Under the pieces are notes generated by a model. The model was not told where the DNA came from. It did not search any database and saw only the letters and a list, made by a program, of their open reading frames with translations. From positions 1 to 64,000 of the forward strand of contig NZ_VOHA01000004.1 in NCBI RefSeq assembly GCF_007859315.1: a stretch of 64,000 bases of DNA. Reading direction: 5' to 3'. The DNA is from Reyranella sp. CPCC 100927 (GTDB lineage Bacteria > Pseudomonadota > Alphaproteobacteria > Reyranellales > Reyranellaceae). Below, in pieces: positions 25,823 to 34,667 of the stretch. The first letter of the stretch is position 1, and each line of letters opens with the position of its first letter. The translations under genes and the position numbers were made by a program.

Positions 25823-27336
25823 GCCGCCGCGGGCCCTTTGCGCGTCAGCCGGAGGGAACTGTCCGCCGCGAAAGCCTTGTGGGCAATGACGGCGCACAAG
25901 GCCGCCAGAGCAAACAGCACCAGGTCAAAACCAAGGAATAGCCGATCGCCATCGGTCACTGCCTGCCACAGTCCGCGGCCGGTGAGCGCATAGGAGACGA
26001 ACGGTAACAAACCCGCTGCCAGCGCCGCGACGGACGCGAGCTCACCCCATGCCCGCTGCGGCGCGCGCAGCAGGGCGTAAAGGAAGGCGGCAGCCCACAG
26101 CCAGAAGAAGATGTTGACCTCGGCCGCCGAGCGTTCCCCGTATCCGGCCGGCAGCACGCGGTTGGCCCACAGGAAGCCGAGCATGGCGATCGGCAGGCCG
26201 ACGACGGTACCGACGTTCATGCGTGCCACCAGCCAGTGACCGACACCCTGGTTCGGCGCGCGTGCCTTGAGCCAGAGGTTCAGTCCGGTGGCGATCACGC
26301 CGGCCAGCGCCAGCCCGCACAGGAAGTAGAGCCAGCGACTGACCTCGGGCGCGAAGCGTGCGATGTGCAGGCCGTACAGAACATCGAACGTCTTGCGCGC
26401 CGGTCGCGCTTCGGTGTGGGCGCCGAGCAGCCTGCCGGTCGGGCCGTCGAAGCTGACGGCCTGTGCCATGTAGGCAAGCTGATCGGCATCATTGCGCATG
26501 ATGGTGACGACGGAACCGGCATCACCCGGGTTGGCGATGTTGACGCGCCCGATACGGCCGCCGCCGAAATAGCGCTGTGCTTCGGTGAGCATCGGACCGA
26601 TGTCGGCGAGCGTGCCAGGGTTACCTGTCGGCGCACGCCGCGCGAGGCTGGGATAGAACTCGGCCAACGCGGTCGCATTGTCGCTGCCGTAGTTGGCGAT
26701 GATCCCCCACGGCAGCGTGGTCTTGAACAATGGCACGATGCCCGTGAACGTGATCATCAGGTGGAAGGGCAGGGCCAGGACACCGAACACGTTGTGCGCG
26801 TCGAGCCACCCGCGCTGGCCGCCTGTGGGCCGCAAGGTGAAGAAATCGGCGAAGATGCGTTTGTGGATGATGATGCCGGAGATGATGGCGATCAGCATCA
26901 CCATCGCGGCGGCCGATGCCAGCATCCGCCCCCACGGGTTGGGCAGCATCAACTCGAAGTGAAAACGATAGAAGAACTGGCCGCCCATCGTCTGGCGTGC
27001 CGTCGGGGTGTCGGTGGCGGCATCGAAGCTGGCGGTACGGTAGCCGCGCGGCGCGGTGCGATCCTCGTAGAGCGCATGCACCGTGGCAGTGCGCTCGTCG
27101 ACGGCCAGGAACCAACCGCGCACCTTGGGCTGCGCTTGCCGCAACCAGGCCACGGCCTTTTCCACCGCCTGGCGTGGTTCACCGCGGCCCGCGACCTCGG
27201 GCTGCATCCAGCCGCTGGTCTCCGAGCTGAAGACGGCCGCCGTACCGGTCAGGGTGATGGCAAACAGCAGCCAGCCGATCACCAGTCCCGACCAGGTGTG
27301 CAGGCCCGCCATCGATTGCCGCAGGCTGCGGTTCAC
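25819..27336 (-). CDS. PepSY-domain iron-regulated membrane protein
   Basis: A 505-residue inner-membrane protein of the PiuB/PepSY_TM family. It begins VNRSLRQSMAGLHTWSGLVI followed by a first membrane segment. Two PepSY-like extracytoplasmic modules are separated by membrane helices (MLASAAAMVMLIAIISGIII, DAHNVFGVLALPFHLMITF, WLYFLCGLALAGVIATGLNL). Conserved His residues in the helices are typical and may bind heme, as in related ferric-siderophore reductases. The GTG at 27336 overlaps the DUF3649 stop by four bases (GTGA). Related proteins serve iron release from siderophores at the inner membrane. Confidence 0.92.
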   Translation of the reverse strand: MNRSLRQSMAGLHTWSGLVIGWLLFAITLTGTAAVFSSETSGWMQPEVAGRGEPRQAVEKAVAWLRQAQPKVRGWFLAVDERTATVHALYEDRTAPRGYRTASFDAATDTPTARQTMGGQFFYRFHFELMLPNPWGRMLASAAAMVMLIAIISGIIIHKRIFADFFTLRPTGGQRGWLDAHNVFGVLALPFHLMITFTGIVPLFKTTLPWGIIANYGSDNATALAEFYPSLARRAPTGNPGTLADIGPMLTEAQRYFGGGRIGRVNIANPGDAGSVVTIMRNDADQLAYMAQAVSFDGPTGRLLGAHTEARPARKTFDVLYGLHIARFAPEVSRWLYFLCGLALAGVIATGLNLWLKARAPNQGVGHWLVARMNVGTVVGLPIAMLGFLWANRVLPAGYGERSAAEVNIFFWLWAAAFLYALLRAPQRAWGELASVAALAAGLLPFVSYALTGRGLWQAVTDGDRLFLGFDLVLFALAALCAVIAHKAFAADSSLRLTRKGPAAA

Positions 27337-27662
27337 GACGGTGGCCCCAGTAGCCAGGCGGCGGCGCCCAGCAGCAGCGTCGCCGCCACGACACCTCCCA
27401 GCGCGCGACCGGCTGTCGCGGTTGCGAAGGCCCAGATTGCGGCCGCCGGCATGGCGAGCAGCGCGATCAAGGTCGCCATCGTGGCGGCTTCCACCCGGCT
27501 CATCGGCAGGGCGCGCGCCAGGAAGGCGGCGCACGCCGCGGCCAGAGCGTAGCCACCGACGGATGCCGCCGCGATGCGGGCTCCGAGCGCAATGGTCCTC
27601 TGCCAGCGACCACCGGCCTGCCGGCGGTCGCGCGCGTGCACGATGGCGTTCATGACGGACAT
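27333..27662 (-). CDS. DUF3649-like membrane protein
   Basis: A 109-residue protein with three membrane segments (AAASVGGYALAAACAAFLARAL, AATMATLIALLAMPAAAIWAF, LGGVVAATLLLGAAAWLLG). It resembles DUF3649 proteins, which precede PepSY iron-regulated genes. It is the first gene of the minus-strand run DUF3649, PepSY, DUF3325, sigma factor, FecR, receptor. A second in-frame ATG at 27653 is possible. A candidate iron box lies directly ahead at 27668-27693. Confidence 0.8.
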   Translation of the reverse strand: MSVMNAIVHARDRRQAGGRWQRTIALGARIAAASVGGYALAAACAAFLARALPMSRVEAATMATLIALLAMPAAAIWAFATATAGRALGGVVAATLLLGAAAWLLGPPS

Positions 27663-27667
27663 GCACT

Positions 27668-27693
27668 AATCGCAATTGCGAGTGATTTGCAAT
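27668..27693 (-). promoter_or_regulatory. Candidate iron-responsive box ahead of DUF3649 gene
   Basis: The minus strand reads ATTGCAAATCACTCGCAATTGCG, with the inverted half-sites GCAAAT...and ATTGC. It resembles the block at 23821-23850 ahead of the receptor gene. It lies 5-30 bases ahead of the DUF3649 start at 27662, in the gap to the divergent gene at 27766. A Fur-type or Irr/RirA-type regulator is inferred. Confidence 0.45.
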
Positions 27694-27765
27694 ATTCTTG
27701 TGGTCGCGGCTGCACGGCGGCTGGGGCATACTCCCGCACCCGCACGGAATACCCGCGAGTTGCGC

Positions 27766-28134
27766 ATGCGCTATGCCATCCTTTGTTACAATTCCCAGGC
27801 CGAGGCAGAGGCGCTGAGCCCGCAGCGGCATGAGACCATGATGTCGGAGCTCAGATCGATCCAGCGCGACCTCAAGGCGCGCGGCAAGCTGGGGCCGGTG
27901 GCGCGTCTGACGCCGACGACGGCCGCGGCAACGCTCAAGGCCGCGGATTCGGTCGTGGTGGACGGGCCGTTTGCCGAGACCAAGGAGCAGCTGCTGGGCT
28001 TCTACATCGTCGACTGCGAGACGCGTGAGGAGGCGGTCGAGATCGCCCATCTTCTGGAAGCGCCACGCAAGGCCGCTGGCCTGCTGTCGGGAGCGCTGGA
28101 AATCCGACCGGTGGCGGAGTTCAACGCGGCCTAG
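27766..28134 (+). CDS. YCII-family protein (DGPF type)
   Basis: A 122-residue protein with the YCII fold. MRYAILCYNSQ opens it, and VVVDGPFAETKEQLLGFYIVD holds the DGPF-x-E-x-K-E signature of the PhnB/DGPF group. These proteins are often encoded next to ECF sigma factors of another type and have no proven reaction. The ATG at 27766 is favoured because the conserved family start follows it. The TAG stop is inside the CTAG end of the palindromic element at 28131-28202. Confidence 0.88.
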   Translation: MRYAILCYNSQAEAEALSPQRHETMMSELRSIQRDLKARGKLGPVARLTPTTAAATLKAADSVVVDGPFAETKEQLLGFYIVDCETREEAVEIAHLLEAPRKAAGLLSGALEIRPVAEFNAA

Positions 28135-28202
28135 TACTCGGAATCACGTGTCCCTGATACAGCTGTCATCCCGAGTCACACTCTAGCGATAGTCGGTACT
28201 AG
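28131..28202. repeat. Palindromic MITE-like element, short copy (72 bp)
   Basis: It begins CTAGTACTCGGAATCACG and ends CGATAGTCGGTACTAG, as does the 158-bp copy at 5391-5548. Removing bases 5436-5521 from the long copy gives exactly 72 bp, with no other length change and few substitutions. The lost block lies between similar CCCGAG and CCTGAG sequences and carried most of the inner hairpin. The first four bases contain the stop of the YCII gene. Confidence 0.8.
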
Positions 28203-28255
28203 GATTCAGGCGCGCGAGTGCCACCCATGACTGCGAGTCTCCGGAGTTCCAGGAA

Positions 28256-28972
28256 ATGATCGACCTCTACTACTGGCCGACACCCAACGGCTGGAAGATC
28301 AGCATCATGCTGGAGGAATGCGCGCTGCCGTATCGCGTGGTGCCGGTCAACATCGGCGCCGGCGAGCAGTTCAAGCCGGAGTTCCTCGCGATCAGCCCCA
28401 ACAACCGCATGCCGGCCATCGTCGATCATGCCCCGACCGGCGGTGGCGCGCCCGTGGCGGTCTTCGAGTCGGGTGCCATCCTGCAGTATCTCGCCGAAAA
28501 GACGGGCCAGTTCCTGCCGAACGACCTGCGCGGGAAGTACGATGCGCTGCAATGGGTCAACTGGCAGATGGGTGGCCTGGGACCGATGGCAGGGCAGGCG
28601 ACGCATTTCAACGTCTATGCGCCGCAGTTTACGCCGGTCGAGCGGCTGACTTACGGCCAAGACCGCTACACCAACGAGGTGAACCGGTTGTTCGGCGTGC
28701 TCGACAAGCGGCTGGCTGATCGCGAGTTCGTCGCCGGCACCTATTCGATTGCCGACATGGCGATCTGGCCGTGGGTGGTGCCGTACAAGAATCTCAAGCA
28801 GGACCTCGAAACGTTTCCCAACGTGCGGCGCTGGTTCCGCGACACCATGGGACAGCGACCCGCGGTGCGCAAAGGCAAGGACGTCGGCGCCGAGTTGCGC
28901 CGGCCGCAGACGGTACACAGCGAGGAGGAACGCCGCATCCTCTTCGGCCAAACTGCCGCGACGGTGCGCTGA
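28256..28972 (+). CDS. Glutathione S-transferase, YfcG/YghU-like
   Basis: A 238-residue cytoplasmic thiol enzyme. The thioredoxin-fold domain starts MIDLYYWPTPNGWKISIMLE, with ISPNNRMPAIVD and FESGAILQYLAEKTG forming the glutathione site. The all-helical C-domain has WQMGGLGPMAGQATHF and YSIADMAIWPWV. The PTPNGWK segment and the GQ-x-x-HF block match the YfcG/YghU (Nu-class) disulphide-bond oxidoreductases rather than classical conjugating enzymes. A clear paralogue of 205 residues is at 43181. The C-terminal extension of about 35 residues (RPQTVHSEEERRI) is absent from that paralogue. Confidence 0.92.
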   Translation: MIDLYYWPTPNGWKISIMLEECALPYRVVPVNIGAGEQFKPEFLAISPNNRMPAIVDHAPTGGGAPVAVFESGAILQYLAEKTGQFLPNDLRGKYDALQWVNWQMGGLGPMAGQATHFNVYAPQFTPVERLTYGQDRYTNEVNRLFGVLDKRLADREFVAGTYSIADMAIWPWVVPYKNLKQDLETFPNVRRWFRDTMGQRPAVRKGKDVGAELRRPQTVHSEEERRILFGQTAATVR

Positions 28973-29000
28973 GCCTCTCTTCGGGCACTTCGTAAGGAAG

Positions 29001-31517
29001 TTACGTCGCGAGCCGCGCGAGGGGAATCGACAGGCGGATGACGACGCCTTCGGGTTGCCAGTCCCAGGTGGCTTCACCGTCGAACTGACCTGCCACCATC
29101 CGCCTCGCGAGCTGGCCGCCGAATCCCTCGCTCTCGGGTGGTCCTGCCAACGGCGGCCCGCCGCGCTCCTGCCATGTCATGAGCATGTCGTCACCGACCA
29201 CGGTACAGTCGACGGTGACACTTCCCGTCGACAGGGACAGTGCACCGTACTTCGCCGCGTTGGTGGCGAACTCATGCAGGATCAGCGCGAGGCTGGTGAT
29301 CGCGGTAGAACCGACCGGCACATCCGTTCCCGAGATGTCGATGCGGTCATGCAGCGTGGATCGTGCAGCCTCGACATAGGGCGACAGGGTCGTGCGGATG
29401 ATCGCCTGCAGGCTGGCATGCTGTCCAAATCGTTGCTGTGCCTGGCTGGGCCGTACCAGGTCGTGGGCACGGGTCAGCGCGCTCAACCGGCCCTGGACGG
29501 CGGTCGCCATGTCCTGCGGCGTGCGGGCCGACCGGGCACTCAGCGCCACGACGCTGTTGGTGACGGCGAACAGATTCTTGATGCGGTGACTCATCTCGCG
29601 CACCAGCAGCTCCTGCTGCTCCTCGGCGCGGCGTCGATCGGTGATGTCACGGGCGATCTTCGATGCGCCCGCGATCCTTCCGTCGGCATCGCGCACCGGC
29701 GACACCGTCAGCGAGACCTCGACGAGCGAACCATCCTTGCGTCGGCGGATGGTCTCATAGTGGTCGAGATGCTCGCCGCGACGGATGCGGCTCAGAATCG
29801 TCAGCTCCTCGTCGTGACGGTCGGGCGGAATGAGAAGCATGATGGACTGCCCGATCGCTTCGCCTGGCGTGTAGCCGAACAGCCGCTGGGCACTGCGGTT
29901 CCAGCTTGTGATGATCCCGTCGAGGTTCTTGCTGATGATCGCATCGTCGGTCGACTCGACGATCGCGGCCAGGCGCTGCGAGGCTTCATCGGCGCGACGA
30001 CGGAAGGTTGCCTCGGCCTGCGCCGATTGCAGCAGCCGGGCGTTGTCGAGCGCGATCGCCGCGTGCGCCGCAATCGCGGCCACGATGTCCTCCGAGTCAC
30101 GCGTGAAGACGCCGGGATGATCGTGCCCGAAAAACAGGCCACCATGCACTTCGCCGGATCGCGAGATGACGGGAACCGCAAGGTAGCTGACGACCGGCAG
30201 GTGGCCGACCGGCATGCCGTGATGCGGCACGTTCTTGCCGTAGCGCGGATCGCGGCGGATATCGGCGGAGCGCACGATGCCGGTACCGCGAAACGTCGGC
30301 GCGAATATCGCGGTGGCGCGCGGCATGCCGAATCGTTCGAAAGCAGCGCGGGGCGCGCCGCTGAGGGCATAGAGCTGGTAGTGCCCGCCCTGTGCATCGA
30401 TGACGTTGTAGAAGAATGCTCCGAACCGGGCGCCGCTCAACTCGGTCGCCGCGTCGGTCACCGTCTGCACGATGTGGTCCAGCTGGAGATCGCTGCTGAT
30501 GGCCCGCGCGACCCGGTTCAGTTTCTCCAGGCGATAGGTCTGCGCCAGGACGGCCCGCTCGGCGGCCTTGCGGGCTGAAATGTCGAGAATGCTCACCAGC
30601 GTGCGCTCGGCCCGTTCGCCCTCGAACACCATGGTGAACATCACGTCGAGACGCTTGCCCTTGAGCGTCCGCAGCACCGTTTCGCCGGTGAAGCGACGTC
30701 GTCCCTCCCACAGGGCCACGAGTTCGTCGATGAAGATCAACTCGGTTTCGGGCAGGAAGACGTCGCTCAGCGAGCGCAGCAGCGTCTGCTTGCCGTCGGC
30801 CTCAAAGAGTTCGATCGTGAAGTCGTTGGCATCGACGACGCGCACCCGGCGGATGGCCTCGGCCAGTTGGTCGGGGTGCGCCTGGAAATAGTCGTGCAAA
30901 TCGTTGACGCCCTGAGCGCGCAGACCAACCAGCATCTCGACGACGGCGGAAAAATCCTCCTCCCAGAAGGCAACGCTGACGTTGTCGACGATACTGCGGT
31001 AACGTGTTTCGCTCTCGCGCAGCCGTTGCTCGATCTGCTGCTGGTCGCTGATGTCTACCAGCATATTCACGGCACCGACCAGAATGCCGGCAGCATCGAA
31101 TAGTGGCGTTGGATGGGGGACGAACGGCACGCGGGTGCCATCGGGCCGCTCGGCAACCGCTTCCATGCCGCGCACGGCCTGTTTGGTCTTGAGTGCCAGG
31201 GCCATCGGGCATTCGTCGTGCGGCAAGGGCGTGCCGTCGGGCCAGTACAGCTTCCAGGAGCCGCAGAATGCGCTTTCACCCAAGGTGGGGCGGTATCCCC
31301 ACAGTGCAGCGGCGGCTTCATTATAGAAAACGATCCGGCCCTCGGCGTCGGTGGCGTAAACGGCCGTCGGCAACGCCTGCAGCAATTGGCCGAAGTAGCC
31401 ATCGCCGAGTTCGGTACCGGGAGGTAATTGAAGCGCCTTGGCCATGTCTTGAACTGTAGCAGGCTCGTTGATCAGGCGCTCGAAATCGCGAACCGCCGCC
31501 ACAGAAGCGTCAGCCAT
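29001..31517 (-). CDS. HWE-family sensor histidine kinase with PAS and GAF domains
   Basis: An 838-residue soluble sensor kinase. The order is PAS (about 40-150, LPTAVYATDAEGRIVFYNEAAAALWGY region), second PAS-like domain (about 170-320), GAF (about 340-505), third PAS (about 510-635, IITSWNRSAQRLFGYTPGEAIG) and a C-terminal HWE kinase. The phospho-accepting His is in MSHRIKNLFAV near residue 644. ALILHEFATNAAKYGALS and MTWQERGGPP are the HWE marks. No membrane segment is seen, so the signal is intracellular. ATG 31517 has AAGGGGGG ahead of it; an upstream start at 31544 is possible. It lies 59 bp downstream of its likely partner regulator. Confidence 0.93.
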   Translation of the reverse strand: MADASVAAVRDFERLINEPATVQDMAKALQLPPGTELGDGYFGQLLQALPTAVYATDAEGRIVFYNEAAAALWGYRPTLGESAFCGSWKLYWPDGTPLPHDECPMALALKTKQAVRGMEAVAERPDGTRVPFVPHPTPLFDAAGILVGAVNMLVDISDQQQIEQRLRESETRYRSIVDNVSVAFWEEDFSAVVEMLVGLRAQGVNDLHDYFQAHPDQLAEAIRRVRVVDANDFTIELFEADGKQTLLRSLSDVFLPETELIFIDELVALWEGRRRFTGETVLRTLKGKRLDVMFTMVFEGERAERTLVSILDISARKAAERAVLAQTYRLEKLNRVARAISSDLQLDHIVQTVTDAATELSGARFGAFFYNVIDAQGGHYQLYALSGAPRAAFERFGMPRATAIFAPTFRGTGIVRSADIRRDPRYGKNVPHHGMPVGHLPVVSYLAVPVISRSGEVHGGLFFGHDHPGVFTRDSEDIVAAIAAHAAIALDNARLLQSAQAEATFRRRADEASQRLAAIVESTDDAIISKNLDGIITSWNRSAQRLFGYTPGEAIGQSIMLLIPPDRHDEELTILSRIRRGEHLDHYETIRRRKDGSLVEVSLTVSPVRDADGRIAGASKIARDITDRRRAEEQQELLVREMSHRIKNLFAVTNSVVALSARSARTPQDMATAVQGRLSALTRAHDLVRPSQAQQRFGQHASLQAIIRTTLSPYVEAARSTLHDRIDISGTDVPVGSTAITSLALILHEFATNAAKYGALSLSTGSVTVDCTVVGDDMLMTWQERGGPPLAGPPESEGFGGQLARRMVAGQFDGEATWDWQPEGVVIRLSIPLARLAT

Positions 31518-31576
31518 CAGAAACGGCCCCCCTTGAGCCGGCATTTGTCGATAACGCCCCCGGACGCCGCAGGTTC

Positions 31577-32014
31577 CTAGGACTGATGCGATACCTGGTC
31601 GTCCGTCGAAACAGGCTCATCCATGATCCGGCTCAAGGTCGCCAGGATGGTGGCCGTTGGACACGGCTTGTGCAGGAAGGGCCGGGCGCGGTGTCGCTCG
31701 GACACGGCATCCGGATTCTGGCCCGTCACGATCACGAACGGCACGCCGAGGTCGTGCAGGACATCGGCCACCGGCAGCGACGACAGGCCATCGCGCATGC
31801 GCAGGTCCAGCAGGACCCCATCGGGCTGCCAGAAGCGCAGCTCCCGAAGCGCCTCCTCGACCAGGGTTACCAGCCGCACGCTGGCGCAGCCGGCCGCGTA
31901 AAGCTCACGCTCCAGCTCCCAGGCGAGGATGAACTCATCTTCGACGACGAGGATACGGCTGCCAACAAGCCTGTTCGCGTCACGGGAAGGGCTGGTACGT
32001 GCCTGCATCGTCAT
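31577..32014 (-). CDS. Single-domain response regulator
   Basis: A 145-residue receiver-only protein. Acidic residues are in VVEDEF, the phospho-Asp is in VLLDLRMRDG, the switch Thr is in FVIVTGQNP and the Lys is in LHKPC. There is no output domain, so it probably passes phosphate or binds a target protein. It is encoded directly upstream of the HWE kinase on the same strand and is its likely partner. HWE kinases with single-domain receivers are a common arrangement in alphaproteobacteria. Confidence 0.93.
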   Translation of the reverse strand: MTMQARTSPSRDANRLVGSRILVVEDEFILAWELERELYAAGCASVRLVTLVEEALRELRFWQPDGVLLDLRMRDGLSSLPVADVLHDLGVPFVIVTGQNPDAVSERHRARPFLHKPCPTATILATLSRIMDEPVSTDDQVSHQS

Positions 32015-32250
32015 TCACCGCTACAATGGTGGTCACTATCACCGTGTGATGCCATCTGCGTATCTCGTTTATCCGATGCGGACATCACTACGTGCGCAGA
32101 CAGCGAACCCCAGCGCGGCTCCTCCGGACAACCGCATTGGTGCGATGCGGTTCCCTTACTGCAAGAGCAGCCGACGCATGGATATAGTGCAGGATCGATA
32201 GGCTAAAAAGCCTCGACGCTGAGTACATCACTGATGGCAGGGAAAACGCC

Positions 32251-32880
32251 ATGAAATTCTATGACTGCTCCACGGCACCCAGTCCACGGCGCGTGCGCAT
32301 GCTGATTGCCGAGAAGGGCATCACGATAGAGACGATTCAAGTCGATCTTGCCAAGGGCGAGCAGCTCAGCGACGCCTTCCGTAGGATCAACCCGCAGGGC
32401 ACCGTGCCGGTGCTCGAACTCGACGACGGCACCTGCCTGCTGGATTCGAATGCCATCAGCCTGTATCTCGATGCTGTCTTTCCCGAGCCGAACCTGATGG
32501 GGCGGGACGCCAAGGAGCGCGCCGTCATTGCCATGTGGCATCGCGACATGGAGATGAATGGCTTCATGGCGGTCGCCGAGTGTTTTCGCAACACGGCGCG
32601 CGGCTTGCAGGGCAGGGCGATCACCGGTCCCGTCAACTACGAGCAGATCCCGGCCTTGGCGGAACGCGGGCGCCAGCGCGTCCGGCAGTTTTTTGCTGAC
32701 CTGGACCGGCGGCTGGCGGACAGCGCCTTTGTCGCCGGCGACCGGTTCACCATCGCCGATATCGCGGGCTACATCGCTGTCGACTTCTCACGCGCGATCA
32801 AGGAAGCGGTGCCGACTGACGCCGTACACCTGACGCGCTGGCGTGAAACGATCGCCGCCCGGCCGAGCGCGCGCGCCTGA
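32251..32880 (+). CDS. Glutathione S-transferase
   Basis: A 209-residue cytoplasmic enzyme with an N-terminal thioredoxin-fold domain (MKFYDCSTAPSPRRVRMLI, INPQGTVPVLELDDG, LDSNAISLYLD) and a helical C-domain with the N-capping motif FTIADIAGYIAVDFSR. The residue after Ala-Pro-Ser in the first helix may supply the catalytic Ser. The class resembles the GSTs of unknown substrate that are numerous in soil alphaproteobacteria. It stands alone, with CAGGGA ahead of the ATG. Confidence 0.9.
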   Translation: MKFYDCSTAPSPRRVRMLIAEKGITIETIQVDLAKGEQLSDAFRRINPQGTVPVLELDDGTCLLDSNAISLYLDAVFPEPNLMGRDAKERAVIAMWHRDMEMNGFMAVAECFRNTARGLQGRAITGPVNYEQIPALAERGRQRVRQFFADLDRRLADSAFVAGDRFTIADIAGYIAVDFSRAIKEAVPTDAVHLTRWRETIAARPSARA

Positions 32881-32897
32881 GCGTGGCACCGCGCGCC

Positions 32898-33707
32898 TCA
32901 GCCGTTGTCGCGGAACTCCGGGTAGAGCGCCATGCCGCCGTCGACGAAAAGCGTGGTACCCGTCACATAGTCGGACTCATCCGAGGCCAGCCATAGCACC
33001 GCCTTGGCGACGTCGTCGGGCTCACCGATGCGGCCATAGGGAATGAGCTTCAGCAGCCCATGGGCCTGGTCTGGATCGGACCAGACGGACTCGTTGATTC
33101 GCGTCCTGATCGCACCGGGTGCGACGCCGTTCACCCGGATCTTCCGGGATGCCACCTCCTGGGCCAGCGTCTTCATCATCAGCATGACGCCACCCTTGGA
33201 TGCGGCGTAGTTCACGTGCCCGGCCCAGGGGATCATCTCGTGCACCGAACTCATGCAGATGATCTTGCCCAACGCCGGCGAGCCTGGGGACGGTCCCTGA
33301 GCGACAAAGCGGCGGATGGCCTCGCGGGCGCAGAGGAACTGGCCGGTCAGGTTGACATCGATGACAGCACGCCAGTCCGCCAGCGTCATGTCGGCGGCCG
33401 GCGCGTCCTTCTGCAGGCCGGCATTGGCCACGACGATGTCGATGCGGCCGAATGCATCGGCAAAGGCATCGAACATGCGGCTCACGGCATCCTCGTTGGA
33501 TACGTCGGCACCGATCGCGATCGCCCGGCCGCCGGCGTCGCGGATCTCGCGCACCAGAGCGTCGGCGGCATCGGCACCGCTGCGGTAGTTGACGCCGACC
33601 GCGGCCCCGGCTGCGGCCAGGGCACTGGCGATAGCCGCACCGATACCCGAACTGGCGCCCGTCACGATGGCGCCTTGTCCCTCGAGAAGGCGGTCGCGCG
33701 CCAACAT
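32898..33707 (-). CDS. Short-chain dehydrogenase, glucose 1-dehydrogenase-like
   Basis: A 269-residue SDR oxidoreductase. The NAD(P)-binding motif is TGASSGIG near residue 16, with NAG in VVANAGLQ. The catalytic Ser is in CMSSVHEMIP and the YxxxK is YAASK. The close C-terminal pattern VTGTTLFVDGGMALYPEF matches glucose 1-dehydrogenases. No substrate is proven. It is read immediately after the Ku gene on the same strand, the Ku stop and this ATG being adjacent, so the two are co-transcribed. Confidence 0.9.
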   Translation of the reverse strand: MLARDRLLEGQGAIVTGASSGIGAAIASALAAAGAAVGVNYRSGADAADALVREIRDAGGRAIAIGADVSNEDAVSRMFDAFADAFGRIDIVVANAGLQKDAPAADMTLADWRAVIDVNLTGQFLCAREAIRRFVAQGPSPGSPALGKIICMSSVHEMIPWAGHVNYAASKGGVMLMMKTLAQEVASRKIRVNGVAPGAIRTRINESVWSDPDQAHGLLKLIPYGRIGEPDDVAKAVLWLASDESDYVTGTTLFVDGGMALYPEFRDNG

Positions 33708-34586
33708 TCACGCCGCCTTGCGGCGCGGCTTGCGGGGCCGGCGCCGACTGGGTGCGCGCTTGCGACGCGTCTGGGCGGCCAGATAGCGGTCGGCCCGCCG
33801 TTTGGTTTCACCGTCGCTGTCCAGGCTGCGGCGCAGGGCGTCCATCAGGTTGACGACCTTGCCGTCGTCCTCCGACTCGGCAGGTGGCGCAACCTGGACC
33901 GGCTTGCCCTTGCGCTTCTCGGCAATCAACTTGCGCAGCGCCTCCTCGTAGCGGTCGGTGAAATGCGACGGATCGAAGTCGCCGGCCAGCTGGTCGATGA
34001 TCTTGCCGGCGATGTCCAGCATGCGCTTGTCGGGCTTTGGCACCTTGGTGCTGCTGACGTCTTTCATCGCCAGCACCTCGTCATGGGCGCGCAGCGTCGT
34101 CAGCAGCATGCCGTCGCCGCGTGGCTCGATGGCGCAGACCCGCTCGCGGGTGGTCATGACCAGGCGGCCGATCGCCACTTTGTCCTGGTCTTCCATGGCC
34201 GCGCGGATGACCGCGAACGCGTCGATCCCGGTCTTGCCGTTGGGCAGCAGGTAATAGGGCGCGTCCCAGTAGATGCGGTCGATCGACGCCAGCGGCACGA
34301 ATTCTTCGATATCGATGACGCGGGTCGACTCCAGCTTCACCGATTCCAGGTCGCGCTTGTCGAGCAGGACGTACTTGCCCTTGCTGAACTCAAAGCCCTT
34401 GACCAGCTCGGACCGCGCCACTTCGCCGCGATCGGGATCCTTGGCGACCATCCGGACGCGGTTGTGGCTCTTGGGATGCACGAGATGGAAGTGGATGTCG
34501 TGGGCCTCGGTGGTCGCCTTGTGCAGCGCCACCGGGCAGGTGACCAGCGACAGCCGCAAATGCCCCTGCCAGCTCGGTCGTGCCAT
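33708..34586 (-). CDS. ku: Non-homologous end-joining protein Ku
   Basis: A 292-residue DNA end-binding protein. The Ku core starts SWQGHLRLSLVTCPVALHKA and continues with VKGFEFSKGKYVLLDK (typical KGYE-x-x-x-Y-V segment), IDIEEFVPLASIDRIYWDAPYYL and FTDRYEEALRKLI. The tail after about residue 255 is Arg/Lys-rich (RKRAPSRRRPRKPRRKAA) and probably contacts DNA or the ligase. Ku rings load on double-strand breaks and recruit LigD. No ligD lies in the window. It is followed without a gap by the SDR gene. Confidence 0.97.
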   Translation of the reverse strand: MARPSWQGHLRLSLVTCPVALHKATTEAHDIHFHLVHPKSHNRVRMVAKDPDRGEVARSELVKGFEFSKGKYVLLDKRDLESVKLESTRVIDIEEFVPLASIDRIYWDAPYYLLPNGKTGIDAFAVIRAAMEDQDKVAIGRLVMTTRERVCAIEPRGDGMLLTTLRAHDEVLAMKDVSSTKVPKPDKRMLDIAGKIIDQLAGDFDPSHFTDRYEEALRKLIAEKRKGKPVQVAPPAESEDDGKVVNLMDALRRSLDSDGETKRRADRYLAAQTRRKRAPSRRRPRKPRRKAA

Positions 34587-34667
34587 GGCGGTTTCCCTTC
34601 CGTCGATTCCGTACGGAAGACCTAACGCGGAGCGCGGGATGGCGTTGCATGGCAGCAGCGACCGGCG

